Below are positions 47,650 to 57,931 of a stretch of 64,000 nucleotides of DNA, one piece after another. The notes under the pieces were generated by a model. That model worked only from the letters and a program-made list of their open reading frames with translations, did not search any database and was not told where the DNA came from. Source of the DNA: Rhynchospora pubera (lineage: Eukaryota > Streptophyta > Magnoliopsida > Poales > Cyperaceae); NCBI GenBank assembly GCA_028095005.1, contig CM051460.1:189518742-189582741 (forward strand), read 5' to 3'. The number at the start of each line of letters is the position of its first letter. The stretch's first letter is position 1. A program made the translations under genes and the position numbers.

Positions 47650-49824
47650 TCTAGCGTTGTACGACGCTAGGTCACAGAAAACAGGATTTTGCTGGTTTAT
47701 TGAGCTTTTCGCTATCTAGACCATTTTAAGGATAAACAAGGACTAAAGTATACCTTCTATCCTAGTCTAAACTAGCATACAAGCTCTCTAATGACTTGAT
47801 CTTGATCTTTCTTAAAGCTTTTATCCAAGTCCTCATAAATTGTATCTTCTTCCTATAAAACTCAAAGAAGATTGTTAAATACCAAATGATATTGTTTTGC
47901 AATCGACAAACCTAAAGACGTTTAGTACAACAAAAATATTTTCCAATATTAAACACAGCTGGCATGCAAACCTAGCACCTTTTGGGATTCAAAATGACCT
48001 TTCAAATCTACACCAGTAACGTATCTTAATTGGATACTTTTCAAATATTATGCCATCTATGAACCAGTAACGTCTCAAAATAAAGCAGAAATCTTAGGGA
48101 AGTGCAGAACATCTTTTTAAATTACATTCATAAATTTGTATATACCTTATTCTCAATTGCATATATGCTTTATGCATTGCCACATGTTAGCTGTCACCTT
48201 CTGAAATTGATCCAGAGCCATAACCTATGAAATTGTCATCTATGCATGTACCATGATTGATATTGCCTAAAAAAAAGTGTATAACAGTTGTGAAAATATT
48301 AAGCAATACAAAACATATATTAATATATTACTTAAACCAGTATAATGACAAAGGAAAACATTATTTTTTTAACCGTTGTGATGCTGCATAAAGTGCCAAA
48401 TTTCACCATTGTATAGACCTCATAATCTTTATTAAAATTGGTATCCCTTAATCTGAGACCTCTGCAGTATAAACTTTCATGTAAAAGAAAAGCACAATAC
48501 AGAATAAGTATGCTCTGCACAGGAAAGTAATAATAAAATGAAAGGGGATGAAATGGCGTGAACCTTCAGGTCAGTGTTGTCTAATATTACTTTTTCATTT
48601 ATTCAATCTAATAGCTATCACAGTAATAAAAAATATGGCCATTAAAAACCATCCAAAAGTCTAATGCTATTTGCAATTACTTTCAGTATCAAAGTGAGAG
48701 ATTCATTGCTTGCAATTAATCATGTATTGGTCATTAATTGTCCTATTTCAGTTTACTTCTATTTGTACGTCATTAAAATGTCTTCAATTTTTTTGAAATA
48801 CAACCTTAATTTTGGCACTTAATGGTGGTCAGCTTTGAAATGTATATGCCAAATGTTGAGGAATAAATGGTTTGTCATTCCATAACGGTTCCAGTATTTT
48901 TGCATAGCTGACAGAATTAAAGCACACCACCACACCCTAAAATCTACAACCAAACAATAGAGAAATTGAAGACCCATAAATTATAAAGAACTGACAAATC
49001 CACCATGTACATCAAAACTGGAATATCCACTATATATCACATCCTTTAACAATTTATTATTTCTTAACTTTATTTCTCACTTATTCCTCCTGGACTAAAT
49101 ATCACGTATGAGTACTTTTGGGTCATGAAATAATAGCAGAATTAGAATTAGCACAAATAAAAGTTAATACTGTGATCCAATCCAAACAAAATGCCAAACT
49201 CTAAGAACAATCTAGATTAGCACGAATAAAACCGTACCCTGCCATCACTATCCACACTTGTCACGATGAAAAATCAGGTCCGTGAAAGATGGGCATTTAA
49301 CCCGGGCAAGATCGAGGAGAAAAAATAAGATGCTTTATTAGCTTAATATTATGCTCTGCTTAATCCCTCTTTAGAAGAAGCAAAAGTTCAATTTTTTTTG
49401 TTAACTTTAATTGAAGTTTAGCTCATTGAGGTTCACTTTGTAACTAACTATTTTATTACATCATGCTATACAATGTAGTGTGGCTTAACTTGTTTACAGT
49501 ACCAACAATGAACTGCCCAGAGCACTGATGCTATTACATTACAGAAAACTTGATCTAGTGCTTTTGACATTTGTCCATGCATCTTAGTAAATTGACAATG
49601 AAGATTATTATAACATGAAAAACACAGAACCGAATGAAAAAATATTTGCTATCATATATGAGATGAAATATTTGAAGAAAAATGGGAAAAAGTTGTCAAA
49701 TTTAAAATGGTTCTTGTATAGACCAATATACGCTCCTCTCCAATGCCTAATTACATCATCAAGATATGTGCTTACATCTGAACAATGCTGTTATAATGAA
49801 CTAATTAGATTTTAAAAGTGCTTA
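47650..49824. other. unique DNA between the palindromes
   Basis: AT-rich, not inverted, with no supported gene. It starts with the near-perfect 20-bp palindrome at 47651-47670. Confidence 0.5.
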
Positions 49825-50285
49825 CATAAAGACAAAGAAGACATAAGGAGGGCCTCTTGATCTTAGCACCCTTGCTAGGATCCTTCCCTTTTTTTTTTTC
49901 TAAACACTGAGCCTATCAACCACAAAATCAAACAAACAATAGTCAATACTAAAAAACAAAGATTTACAAATCCACAACCACTGTATCATGCAACGCATCA
50001 TTATCTTCAAGCAATCTGATTATATTTCACTGACAGCCGCTGTCAAACTTTTGAAAAAAAAAAGACTATATTTCACAGGAAAATGAGATCCTAGCTCAAT
50101 GCCTCAATCATGATATTTGCTCTCTTCCAAAATATCAAATCTATTTCATGGCATTCCTTCAAAATTCAATCAATAACAGTAAAATTTCTTAAAAAGAAGC
50201 TACATGTCTTCAAATTAGATAGGAAAGAAAGCTTAAGTTACTTGGAATCGGCCTTGCCAGCATCCTTAGTTTTGATTTCTTTCAT
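49825..50285 (-). pseudogene. possible HMGB-type chromatin protein fragment
   Basis: Minus strand: an ATG at 50285 opens MKEIKTKDAGKADSK then a stop, like the Lys-rich start of plant HMGB proteins. About 350 bp further, 49890-49825 reads GKDPSKGAKIKRPS followed, after a one-base shift, by VFFVFM. This resembles the first HMG-box residues KDPNKPKRP.SAFFVFM. No later HMG-box exons are found. It is a broken fragment at best. It lies downstream, on the same strand, of the Helitron-like 5' end at 51763, so capture is possible. Confidence 0.35.
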
Positions 50286-50599
50286 CGCTAATCGATTGAT
50301 ATGCAAAAAATCCACCTCAATCAGCAATCATAGTCGCTAACGTGCAAAATTAAGCTGATTTCAAATCGGAAATATAGAGTTGAAATTCAATTTTTGTAAT
50401 TCCCAAATGGTATTTGTTATTTCAAATCCGTGATATAAAATTAGCTAGTAAAGAAGTTCAAATAGCAAAATTATAGAGAATGACCTCAACTTACAAAATC
50501 ACTCGCTTTAAGTTATCTAATTAAACAAATTATAAGAAAAAACTTCAGAGAATGAATTGAATGTTACAAATTATAAGAAAAAACTTCAGAGGCAGAGCT

Positions 50600-50861
50600 G
50601 AGGACAGAGCTGCTGGCCCATTAAGTTTATATAACCTTTATTCTGTTCTAGGAATCTTACACCTATGATCATCCTTTGTAATGGTATTTTGGTTTAGTTT
50701 CGTACTGTTACATAGAATTTATCCTTTTCTGCTACATAGAAGTTCTTTGCTGTGAGTTGATAGGAATATTGCTTGGACATTTACTTTTCCTTGTATTCTG
50801 TTTCATTTTATCAAAATGAAACTGGGTGGCGCTCCCACCTTTTTTCAAAAAAAAAAAAATG
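50600..50861 (+). repeat. retroposon-like tail with poly-A
   Basis: Ends in a run of A (about 50848-50860) after a short hairpin GGTGG-CGCTC-CCACC. The wording resembles a LINE/SINE 3' end. The 5' end and TSD are not defined. From 50762 on it is also present inverted at the right window edge. Confidence 0.3.
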
Positions 50862-51761
50862 GGAGATGAATCCTGAGTTCAATCAAACCAATTTTATATG
50901 ATCCTTGACGTGTTGTAAGAGGCAAAAGAGAGAGATGAACTATACCACATTAACAAAATCAAATCCATATTTGATGTGTAACCAAAAGAGATAGTTGCAC
51001 ACTTGCACAGCTTTCCAAAGCATGAATTTTTGACAAAGAAAATAATTCAATTTCAATTATAGAGAATAAAAATATAAATTTTTTTTTTCCAAAAAAAATT
51101 GAAATTCGGTAACCTGGATCCTTGGGTTGGAAGGTGCACATGGAGGGGATCTTTTTCTACCTTTTCCTGCGTGTCTTCTTGCGCCGCCTTTCTATACTTA
51201 TTATTGGAAGGGATAGGGGCTGAGAGGAAAAATTGGAAAGTGAGGTGAAAGGAGGAGAGTAGGGTTGAGGGAGAAGTGGCGCTAGATTTGGAAAGGCAAA
51301 AGAAAGAGATGAACGGAGAGCGGTCCATATAACGCATTGGAGAGACAACTCAGAGAGACGATGGAGATAGATCGATCGAGTTGAAGAGGAGGCGCTAATG
51401 GAGAAACCATCGAATGAGAAGAAGGGACGGGATTTCATTTCATGCCGAATTCTGCTCCCGCGCGGGACCGTCCAGCGCAGCCTGCGAACCGTCCAGAGAC
51501 CTAAGTAGCCTGCGAACCGTTCAGAGACCTAAGGTTACATGCACAGGCTCCTTTACCATTGAGATTAAATCACACGACTCACAGCAGTGCGTCGGACAGT
51601 CCCGCACGGGACAGGATTTGATACAAAGTAAACATTGATTATGGTTAATGCGCGGAACGGACCAGATATGATCAACAGGAAAAAATCAAATGGACAGGAT
51701 GTCGTTTCGCTACTGCTTTAAAATCCGCGCAAAAAATTCATGCAGATTATATTATAGTATA

Positions 51762-51763
51762 GA
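51762..51763 (-). mobile_element. Helitron-like 5' terminus (minus strand)
   Basis: On the minus strand, A then TCTATACTATAATATAATC, a typical plant Helitron 5' start. The element would run toward lower coordinates, through a CT-rich 5'-UTR-like stretch (51150-51450) and the HMGB-like fragment. I did not find its 3' CTAG end. Confidence 0.45.
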
Positions 51764-52489
51764 TATTAGATTAGATGTGCTACGGGAAAGAAACGAGATC
51801 AAATGTCTAATTTGGGAATTGGGATGAATAAATGTCTGTCGGAGTAATGGAATGTAATTAATAAAACGGGTTATTAATACTAGAAATATAACCCAATCCA
51901 GTTAAACCGGGTTCATAAATTTAAAATCTGATCCAATCCGATTAATGTTACAATCCGTTAAAAATTTAAAATACAGGTCGGGTTGGACGGATCGGACGGA
52001 TTTTTGTTATTCTTTAGCAGCCCTAAGAGATCATAATGCCCATAGAATAGAGCACATGGATTTGTCGGTGGGAAACTGGAAATAAACTTGTCAGGTGTTA
52101 TAACCCGAAAAATTTTAAAAATAATATCAATATAATAACATTTTTTAAAATAGTATCACAAGATCGGAATTCGGGATTCCGATCTTAGCTAGTTACGGAA
52201 TTCGGAATTTCTAACAAGGGCATAACTGGATTTTTGACGTTTTGAATTATTTTAATATAATTCTATATTATAAATATTAGTTTAATATTAATAGTTGTTA
52301 TATTAACTTAATATGAATGGTTTTATTTTATTTCTTTTTCAATTATGTAAAATGTTGTTGTTCTTATTTTACCTTAATAATTAAATAATATTTTATATTA
52401 GCCTCTATAAATAATCAAATAATATATAATACAGCAATAATTAAAATATAAAATTTTAATTAAATATAATATTTAATTTGTTTATTTAA

Positions 52490-52700
52490 TTAAATATACA
52501 TTTAATCAATTTATTTAATTAAATATACATTTAATCAATTTAATTAATTAAATATACATTTAATCAATTTAATTAATTAAATATACATTTAATCAATTTA
52601 TTTAATTAAATATATATTTAATCAATTTATTAATTAAATATACATTTAATCAATTTATTTAATTAAATATACATTTAATCAATTTATTTAATTAAATATA
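52490..52700. repeat. 29-bp tandem array, about seven units
   Basis: Units contain AATTAAATATACATTTAATC plus AATTTATTT, with small variants. Extremely AT-rich and itself partly self-complementary. Inverted copy at about 62062-62272. Confidence 0.8.
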
Positions 52701-52831
52701 AATTTAATTAAAATATAAATAATTATTTTATTTAATTAAAAAATGAATAATTAAGTTATAAATTTTTAATTAAGTTACATTAAAATTATAAATTTTGAAA
52801 GATAATAACGAATGAACAAGAGCATACATGC

Positions 52832-53131
52832 ATGAGAAGGGCCGGAGACTTCACTCATGATAATCTAACGACTGAAGTTATTGCGAAGTGTATCAGAAAT
52901 ACAGAAAAGAGAGATGTTGGTATTTTCTTACCGGGCGTGAAATCTCTATTGGAGAAAGAATACCCGAATGTGGTGCCCACTTATAATAAGATTTGGCGTG
53001 GGCTAGAGAGAGAAATTGGACATTTTTTCGGATCATGGGAAGATTCGTACAACAAACTCTCGAGTCTTTTATTGGTTATACAGAGGACGACACCCATGAC
53101 GCAGATCAAATCGTTGTTTAAAAATCTATAA
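52832..53131 (+). pseudogene. MULE transposase N-terminal fragment
   Basis: A 99-residue ORF reads DNLTTEVIAKCIRNTEKRD, YPNVVPTYNKIWRGLEREI and HFFGSWEDSYNKLSSLL. This follows the plant MuDR-like transposase pattern before the DDE domain (TT..IA..I, SY.K.W.A...AI, G.WE.SY..L). The following residues IQRTTPMTQIK resemble the family's NPGT-type segment. No DDE or SWIM domain is present. An inverted piece of the same segment (GRCGGACG-like DNA at 53718-53760) shows local rearrangement. Confidence 0.6.
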
Positions 53132-53770
53132 TTTTAATGTAATTAATTAAAAATTTATTACTTAATTATTCATTTTTTATTTAAATAAAATAATTATTTA
53201 TATTTTAATTAAATTAATATTTAATTAAATAAATTAATTAAATATTATATTTAATTAAAATTTTATATGTTAATTATTGCCGTATTATATATTATTTGAT
53301 TATATATAGAGGCTAACATAAAATATTATTTGATTATTTAGTTTATTAATTAGTTAATTAATTAGAAAAATTGATAATATATTGTAAAAATATTGAAAAA
53401 ATATGAAAAAAATCAGGAATAATTAAATTAAATTTTATATGTAATTTAGTATTTTTTGGGAAATTAATTTTTTTCCTTTTATTAGTTTATTAATTAGTTA
53501 ATTAATTAAAAAAAATAGATAATATATTCTAATAATATTGAAAAATATAAAAAAATCAGGAATAATTAATATATGTTATTTTGTATTTTTTTGGGAAATT
53601 AAATTTATTTTCCTTTTAATTAATTTATTTAATTAAATATAAAATTAATTAATTTATTTAATTAAAAAACGAATAATTAAGTATAAATTTTTAATTAATT
53701 TACATTAAAATTATAAATTTTTAAACAACCATTTGATATGCGTCCCGGATGTCGTCCTCTGTATATATTA
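53078..53770. repeat. internal inverted repeat inside the MULE-like element
   Basis: The segment around CAGAGGACGACACCCATGAC at 53080-53105 recurs inverted as GTCCCGGATGTCGTCCTCTG at 53742-53761. The AT-rich flanks (TTAAACAAC, TACATTAAAATTATAAATTT) are also inverted, giving arms of roughly 150 bp. Confidence 0.7.
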
Positions 53771-54540
53771 TTTTCATATTATATATTAAACAATCATATC
53801 GAGTCTCATGATCAAGAAAACACTTTCTGGATTGCATTAGAAAGGAATCACAAGAGATTGATGTTTTACCGAGACGTAGAAGAAAGACTAAATTCACTTG
53901 ATTTACTGCATTTCTCTTTTTAATGATTAATTTATGATTTTAAAAACTTTTTTAGTAGTTTAGAGTGATTTTTAGGTTTGCAAACTTTCAAAGTGGATTT
54001 TGGAGGTGTAGAGAGCATTTTTTGGCTCCGAAAATGGTCGTTACGGGATTTCATCCCTGTAAAAACGTAGATCTCGTCACCAGCTTTCCGGAATGTGCTC
54101 ATTTGCCCCAAATGGACCTTCCTATCAAAAGTTATGCCTGTTTAAAGTTTTAATGTTCAAGTTATGCCTTTGTATTCTTGCAAATGCAGAAAGGATTAAT
54201 AAAACTTTGAACATTCTGAAAGGATTATGCCTTTATATCCTTGCAAATTCTGAAAATATATAATCCTTTCTAAATGGTACAATTCATTTAATTAAATAAG
54301 TTATAAAAATTTTTATTTTAATTAAAAATTTATACTTAATTATTCATTTTTTAATTAAATAAATTAATTAAAAGGAAAATAACTTTAATTTCCCAAAAAA
54401 ATACTAAATTACATATAAAATTTAATTTAATTATTCCTGATTTTTTTCATATTTTTTCAATATTTTTACAATATATTATCTATTTTTCTAATTAATTAAC
54501 TAATTAATAAACTAAATAAATAAATAAATAATATATAAAA

Positions 54541-54690
54541 TAATTAAAAAGCTAAGATCGGAATCCGGTAATATATAAAAAAATTAAAAAGCTAAGATCG
54601 GAATCTCGGATTTCGATCTTAGCTAAGGTCGAAATCCCAGATTCCGATCTTAGCTAAGGTCAGATTCCGGAATTCCGATCTTGTGATACC
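54541..54690. repeat. cluster of AAGATCGGAATCC palindromic motifs
   Basis: At least five copies of short palindromes of the form GCTAAGATCGGAATC...GATCTTAGC in about 150 bp, with related copies near 52161-52190 at the other end of the element. These may be transposase-binding or hairpin subterminal repeats. Inverted copy about 60072-60221. Confidence 0.7.
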
Positions 54691-54800
54691 ATTTAAAAAA
54701 ATATTATTATATTGATGTTATTTTTAATATATTATATTAATTTAATATTATTTTTAAATTTTTCGGCCAAATTTCCAATATTAGGGAGAAATCCTACAAT

Positions 54801-55570
54801 TCGGGCTGCAAATGCAACTCGTTTGACCGTTGCTCGTTTTGTTTTATCCCCTTCGAAATAGTTAACGAAACTATTTTTTAGAAATTGATTACTGTTATCT
54901 ACAGTTTTGTCATTCTTTGTCATCGCTAAACAGAAAGTGAACACATAAAATAGACGAGGTGAGCATATATAGTGATCAAAGTGAACACATACAAACAAAT
55001 AAGTTTAATAAAAATAAGTTGAATGTGCATATAAAAATCCGAATAAGAGATGACAACATTTATTTGTTTGTAATTGTTCACTTTGATCGTTTATGTTTAT
55101 CTTGTCTGTTTTATGTGTTCACTTTGTGTTTAACGATGACAAGGGATGACAACTATCATTTCTGCTATTTTTTTTTATTTTGTTTGTTAAACGAAACGGT
55201 TAATGAAACCGGCCTTTTTCGTTTCGTTTATACTCGTTTAACCATTTTATGTCATTTTTTACATATTTTGTGTTTTTTAAAGTATTTATAATACTGTAGT
55301 ATTAAATCGGTTAATTATGCATGCAAAATAAAAAATATGTATAAAAATTAATTGTCAAAGCAACAAATCGAACACAATTACACGTTTGATTGTTCTGAAA
55401 ATAGAAAAATATGTACAAAAATTAATTTTTAGTTAATTGGTCATTTCGGTCGTTTTGATTATTTTTTGAAATGAAACGGTTAACGCAAATTAATTTTTTG
55501 TTTTGTGTTAAACGAAACGGTTAACGAAAATAGATTGTTTCATGATCATTTCGTTGCATTTGCAGCCCTA
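54801..55570. mobile_element. hAT-like non-autonomous element, about 0.77 kb
   Basis: Inverted termini TCGGGCTGCAAATGCAAC at the left and GTTGCATTTGCAGCCCTA at the right. Subterminal repeats of GTTAACCGTTTCGTTT type occur near both ends. No transposase. An 8-bp TSD is not evident. Inverted copy 59192-59961. Confidence 0.65.
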
Positions 55571-56064
55571 ATCGTAATCTTTCAAAAAATAAAATAAAGA
55601 AAATGAATAGTTGAGTAAGCGTTTGGCACCGGTTCCAAATCCTTTTTTTGTTCTATTTTTCAAAAATATATTTTCTTTTTTTCTGCCTTTTGTTTTATAG
55701 TCTTAATTGTATTTTCATTCTAACAATAAAAAGCAAAAATTTGATGGTCATCAGAAGCCAATAATTTTTTTTTAATGATAACTATATAACTGTAAGACAA
55801 TCATATTTGACGCCCATATAATAGTATCTGAAGTAATTTAATATTTTCATTTATATTTTGTAGTTATCTTATCTACTTATTATACTAGTTTCATGTATTA
55901 ATATTTTAAACTATTTAATATATAATATATAGTTCGTTTTAGTTTTAAACCACTTATTAAATATCCAAAAGATTTAACATCGAAATTATAATGTTTGTAG
56001 TAGATATCAAACAAACAATATAAAACACGAAAGCACATCTTAATATAAACCATTGGATAAATTC
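55571..56064. other. non-coding AT-rich DNA in palindrome 2, left arm
   Basis: Nothing supported. Mirrored at 58698-59191. Confidence 0.5.
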
Positions 56065-56253
56065 GGCTCCGTTTGGATGGCTTCTTCCCGGAATAAGGAA
56101 TAAGGAATAACCACTTTTTACCAATAAATTTATTTCTAACCATTCAAACTCTTCACAAAAGTTACACATTTCCCAATAAATTTACCCCTTTCCAATAAAT
56201 TTCTTCTCTTCTTCCTTCTTCCTACCTTATTCTCAACGCATCCAAACGGAACC
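56065..56253. mobile_element. GGCTCCGTTTGGAT MITE, copy 5
   Basis: 189 bp, starting GGCTCCGTTTGGATGG and ending GCATCCAAACGGAACC, close to copy 2 in sequence. Inverted duplicate at 58509-58697. Confidence 0.8.
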
Positions 56254-56602
56254 GAAATGAATTGGAATATCCTAAAATATTATCTGCTCTTGGGTCAGAC
56301 TGAGCGAACTCGACTTTTTTAGGAGAGTAAAAAGTTATGATTTCAACGATACTTTAATTATTATTTTTTTCTTTCACTCTTGCAACGTCTCACTCTTTCA
56401 AGCTTTCTTCAATTACTACTAGATTTATGTGAGAAATACACAAATTGGTGAAGATCGAAAAATGACTCGTACGTACTCTTTAGGAGTTTAGTTAGTTATG
56501 ATGGTAGTTTATCTATGATTTAGAGGAGTTTTGCCTTTTTTATGATTTGTAGTTCATTTATAGTATGTTCAAATTTTTTTTTTTTGACACAAAAACTTTA
56601 AA
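56254..56602. other. non-coding DNA in palindrome 2, left arm
   Basis: Nothing supported. Mirrored at 58160-58508. Confidence 0.45.
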
Positions 56603-56720
56603 GGCTCCGTTTGGATATCTTCGGCTCCGTTTGGATAAGGTGTGGGAAGATGGGAAGAAGGGAAGAAGTATTGGAAGTGTGTAACTTTGTGAAGAGTTTG
56701 GATTGTTTATAATAAATTTA
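56603..56720. mobile_element. GGCTCCGTTTGGAT MITE, copy 6, truncated
   Basis: Two starts in tandem (GGCTCCGTTTGGATA at 56603 and 56623), then one half-element related to copies 1 and 4, with no inverted right end. Inverted duplicate at 58042-58159. Confidence 0.65.
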
Positions 56721-56830
56721 TTCGCTTATTCATTCCATATCACTATCTTTCTTATTATATTATGTTATGTATTTTATCGGAAATTTCAAAAGTAAATGTT
56801 GAATATTTTGCATATTGAATGTTATTTTTT

Positions 56831-57931
56831 CCGAAATTATTTTATATAGGAATTTAAACATAAAAAATTTTAATAGAAAGAATTAATATTTTTTTTCATA
56901 AGAAGAAAGTTCTAACACGTTTATAAACCGCGCGTCTCTCTCTCCTCTCGAACGCGTTTATAAAACAGGTAAGAATGCTTCTTACCCGTTTTATAAACGC
57001 GCTAGAATGCTACTATAAATGAGATAATTTTTACGCGAGTTTCTGACAAGCCGACTTTTTACGCATTTTATAAATGGGTAAGAAGCTTTCTTACCCGTTT
57101 TATAAACGCGTTCGAAGGCCAATTATCAAGTGATACAGTCAGATTAGAATATGAGCCCAGCAGCTGTATAAAACCCATTTAAGACCCAGTTACAAAAATA
57201 ATGAGAAAAAGAACCGTAAAAATAGATCTTCCTCGAGGTCCCCAAAAAGGGAGGTCGAAAGCCGTTATGCCTTAGGTGGGTCCAGAGCCGTTATGCTTTA
57301 GGTGGGTCCAGAGTCAGGAACCGTTGGAAACGGCCCGCTCAGAAAAACGATTTCTAAGGACGAATGATCTCCAGGAACAATCATTGGATCCCTTGTGACC
57401 TTTCTATTATAGCCTCTGAGGAAACTTCGATGAAAGCTCGCACAAACAAGTCCCGGTCAGAAACAGAGAGAGGGTAGGACGAGGTTTGGAGAGGTTCCAG
57501 CGACCTTTGTAACACAATTCAGGAAGAAAGATGGTGTCTATTTTTACGGTTCTTTTTCTCATTATTTTTGTAACTGGGTCTTAAATGGGTTTTATACAGC
57601 TGCTGGGCTCATATTCTAATCTGACTGTATCACTTGATAATTGGCCTTCGAACGCGTTTATAAAACGGGTAAGAAAGCTTCTTACCCATTTATAAAATGC
57701 GTAAAAAGTCGGCTTGTCAGAAACTCGCGTAAAAATTATCTCATTTATAGTAGCATTCTAGCGCGTTTATAAAACGGGTAAGAAGCATTCTTACCTGTTT
57801 TATAAACGCGTTCGAGAGGAGAGAGAGACGCGCGGTTTATAAACGTGTTAGAACTTTCTTCTTATGAAAAAAAATATTAATTCTTTCTATTAAAATTTTT
57901 TATGTTTAAATTCCTATATAAAATAATTTCG
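56831..57931. repeat. foldback element at the apex of palindrome 2
   Basis: Two inverted 395-bp arms (56831-57225 and 57537-57931) around a 311-bp spacer. The outer 150 bp of each arm matches the apex repeat of palindrome 1. Within each arm are two smaller hairpins, at about 56952-57001 and 57058-57114 in the left arm, built from GCGTTTATAAAAC, GGTAAGAA and CTTCTTACCCG. The inner part (57118-57225) reads differently and resembles retrotransposon LTR-edge DNA. Confidence 0.85.
57226..57536. other. asymmetric spacer of palindrome 2
   Basis: 311 bp, not self-inverted and less AT-rich than the arms. It contains a direct duplication of about 25 bp (GCCGTTATGCYTTAGGTGGG, starting near 57261 and 57286) and no ORF of note. 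It gives the palindrome an orientation and allows unique mapping across the apex. Confidence 0.8.

Larger units (their letters stand above)
52105..54766. mobile_element. MULE-like element with inverted termini, about 2.66 kb
   Basis: Starts CCGAAAAATTTTAAAAAT and ends with the inverted form (AAATTTTTCGG). The terminal repeats of about 85-120 bp include TATCACAAGATCGGAATTC; the right one has about 35 extra bases. Inside lie a MULE transposase fragment (52832-53131), an AT-rich tandem array and a further internal inverted repeat. I could not find a 9-bp TSD. Assignment to MULEs rests on the transposase fragment. Its inverted copy is 59996-62657. Confidence 0.6.
50762..57225. repeat. giant palindrome 2, left arm (at least 6,464 bp)
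   Basis: Position i pairs with 114762 minus i. The arm matches the reverse complement of 57537-64000 without indels. Visible substitutions include sites near 52884, 54024, 54634 and 56056. The outer edge is unknown because the right arm runs off the window. Confidence 0.95.

Noticed and set aside
47650..47670. Helitron 3' end on the minus strand ending at CTAG
   Set aside because: The hairpin includes the CTAG itself, with no 8-12-nt gap, and the next base is A, not T. It does not fit the terminus seen at 8123 and 21724.
52490..52700. CRISPR array
   Set aside because: The 29-bp units are contiguous and AT-rich without unique spacers, in a plant TE context: an ordinary tandem repeat.
53738..53923. 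61-codon ORF, mirrored at 60839-61024
   Set aside because: It begins inside an inverted piece of the MULE segment and has no match to a known domain; likely chance.
54732..55291. 88- and 110-codon ORFs, mirrored at 59471-60030
   Set aside because: They overlap the hAT-like element and its AT-rich flanks. The repeated FYVFTFCLAMT/FYVFTLCLTMT wording comes from internal DNA repeats, not a recognisable protein.
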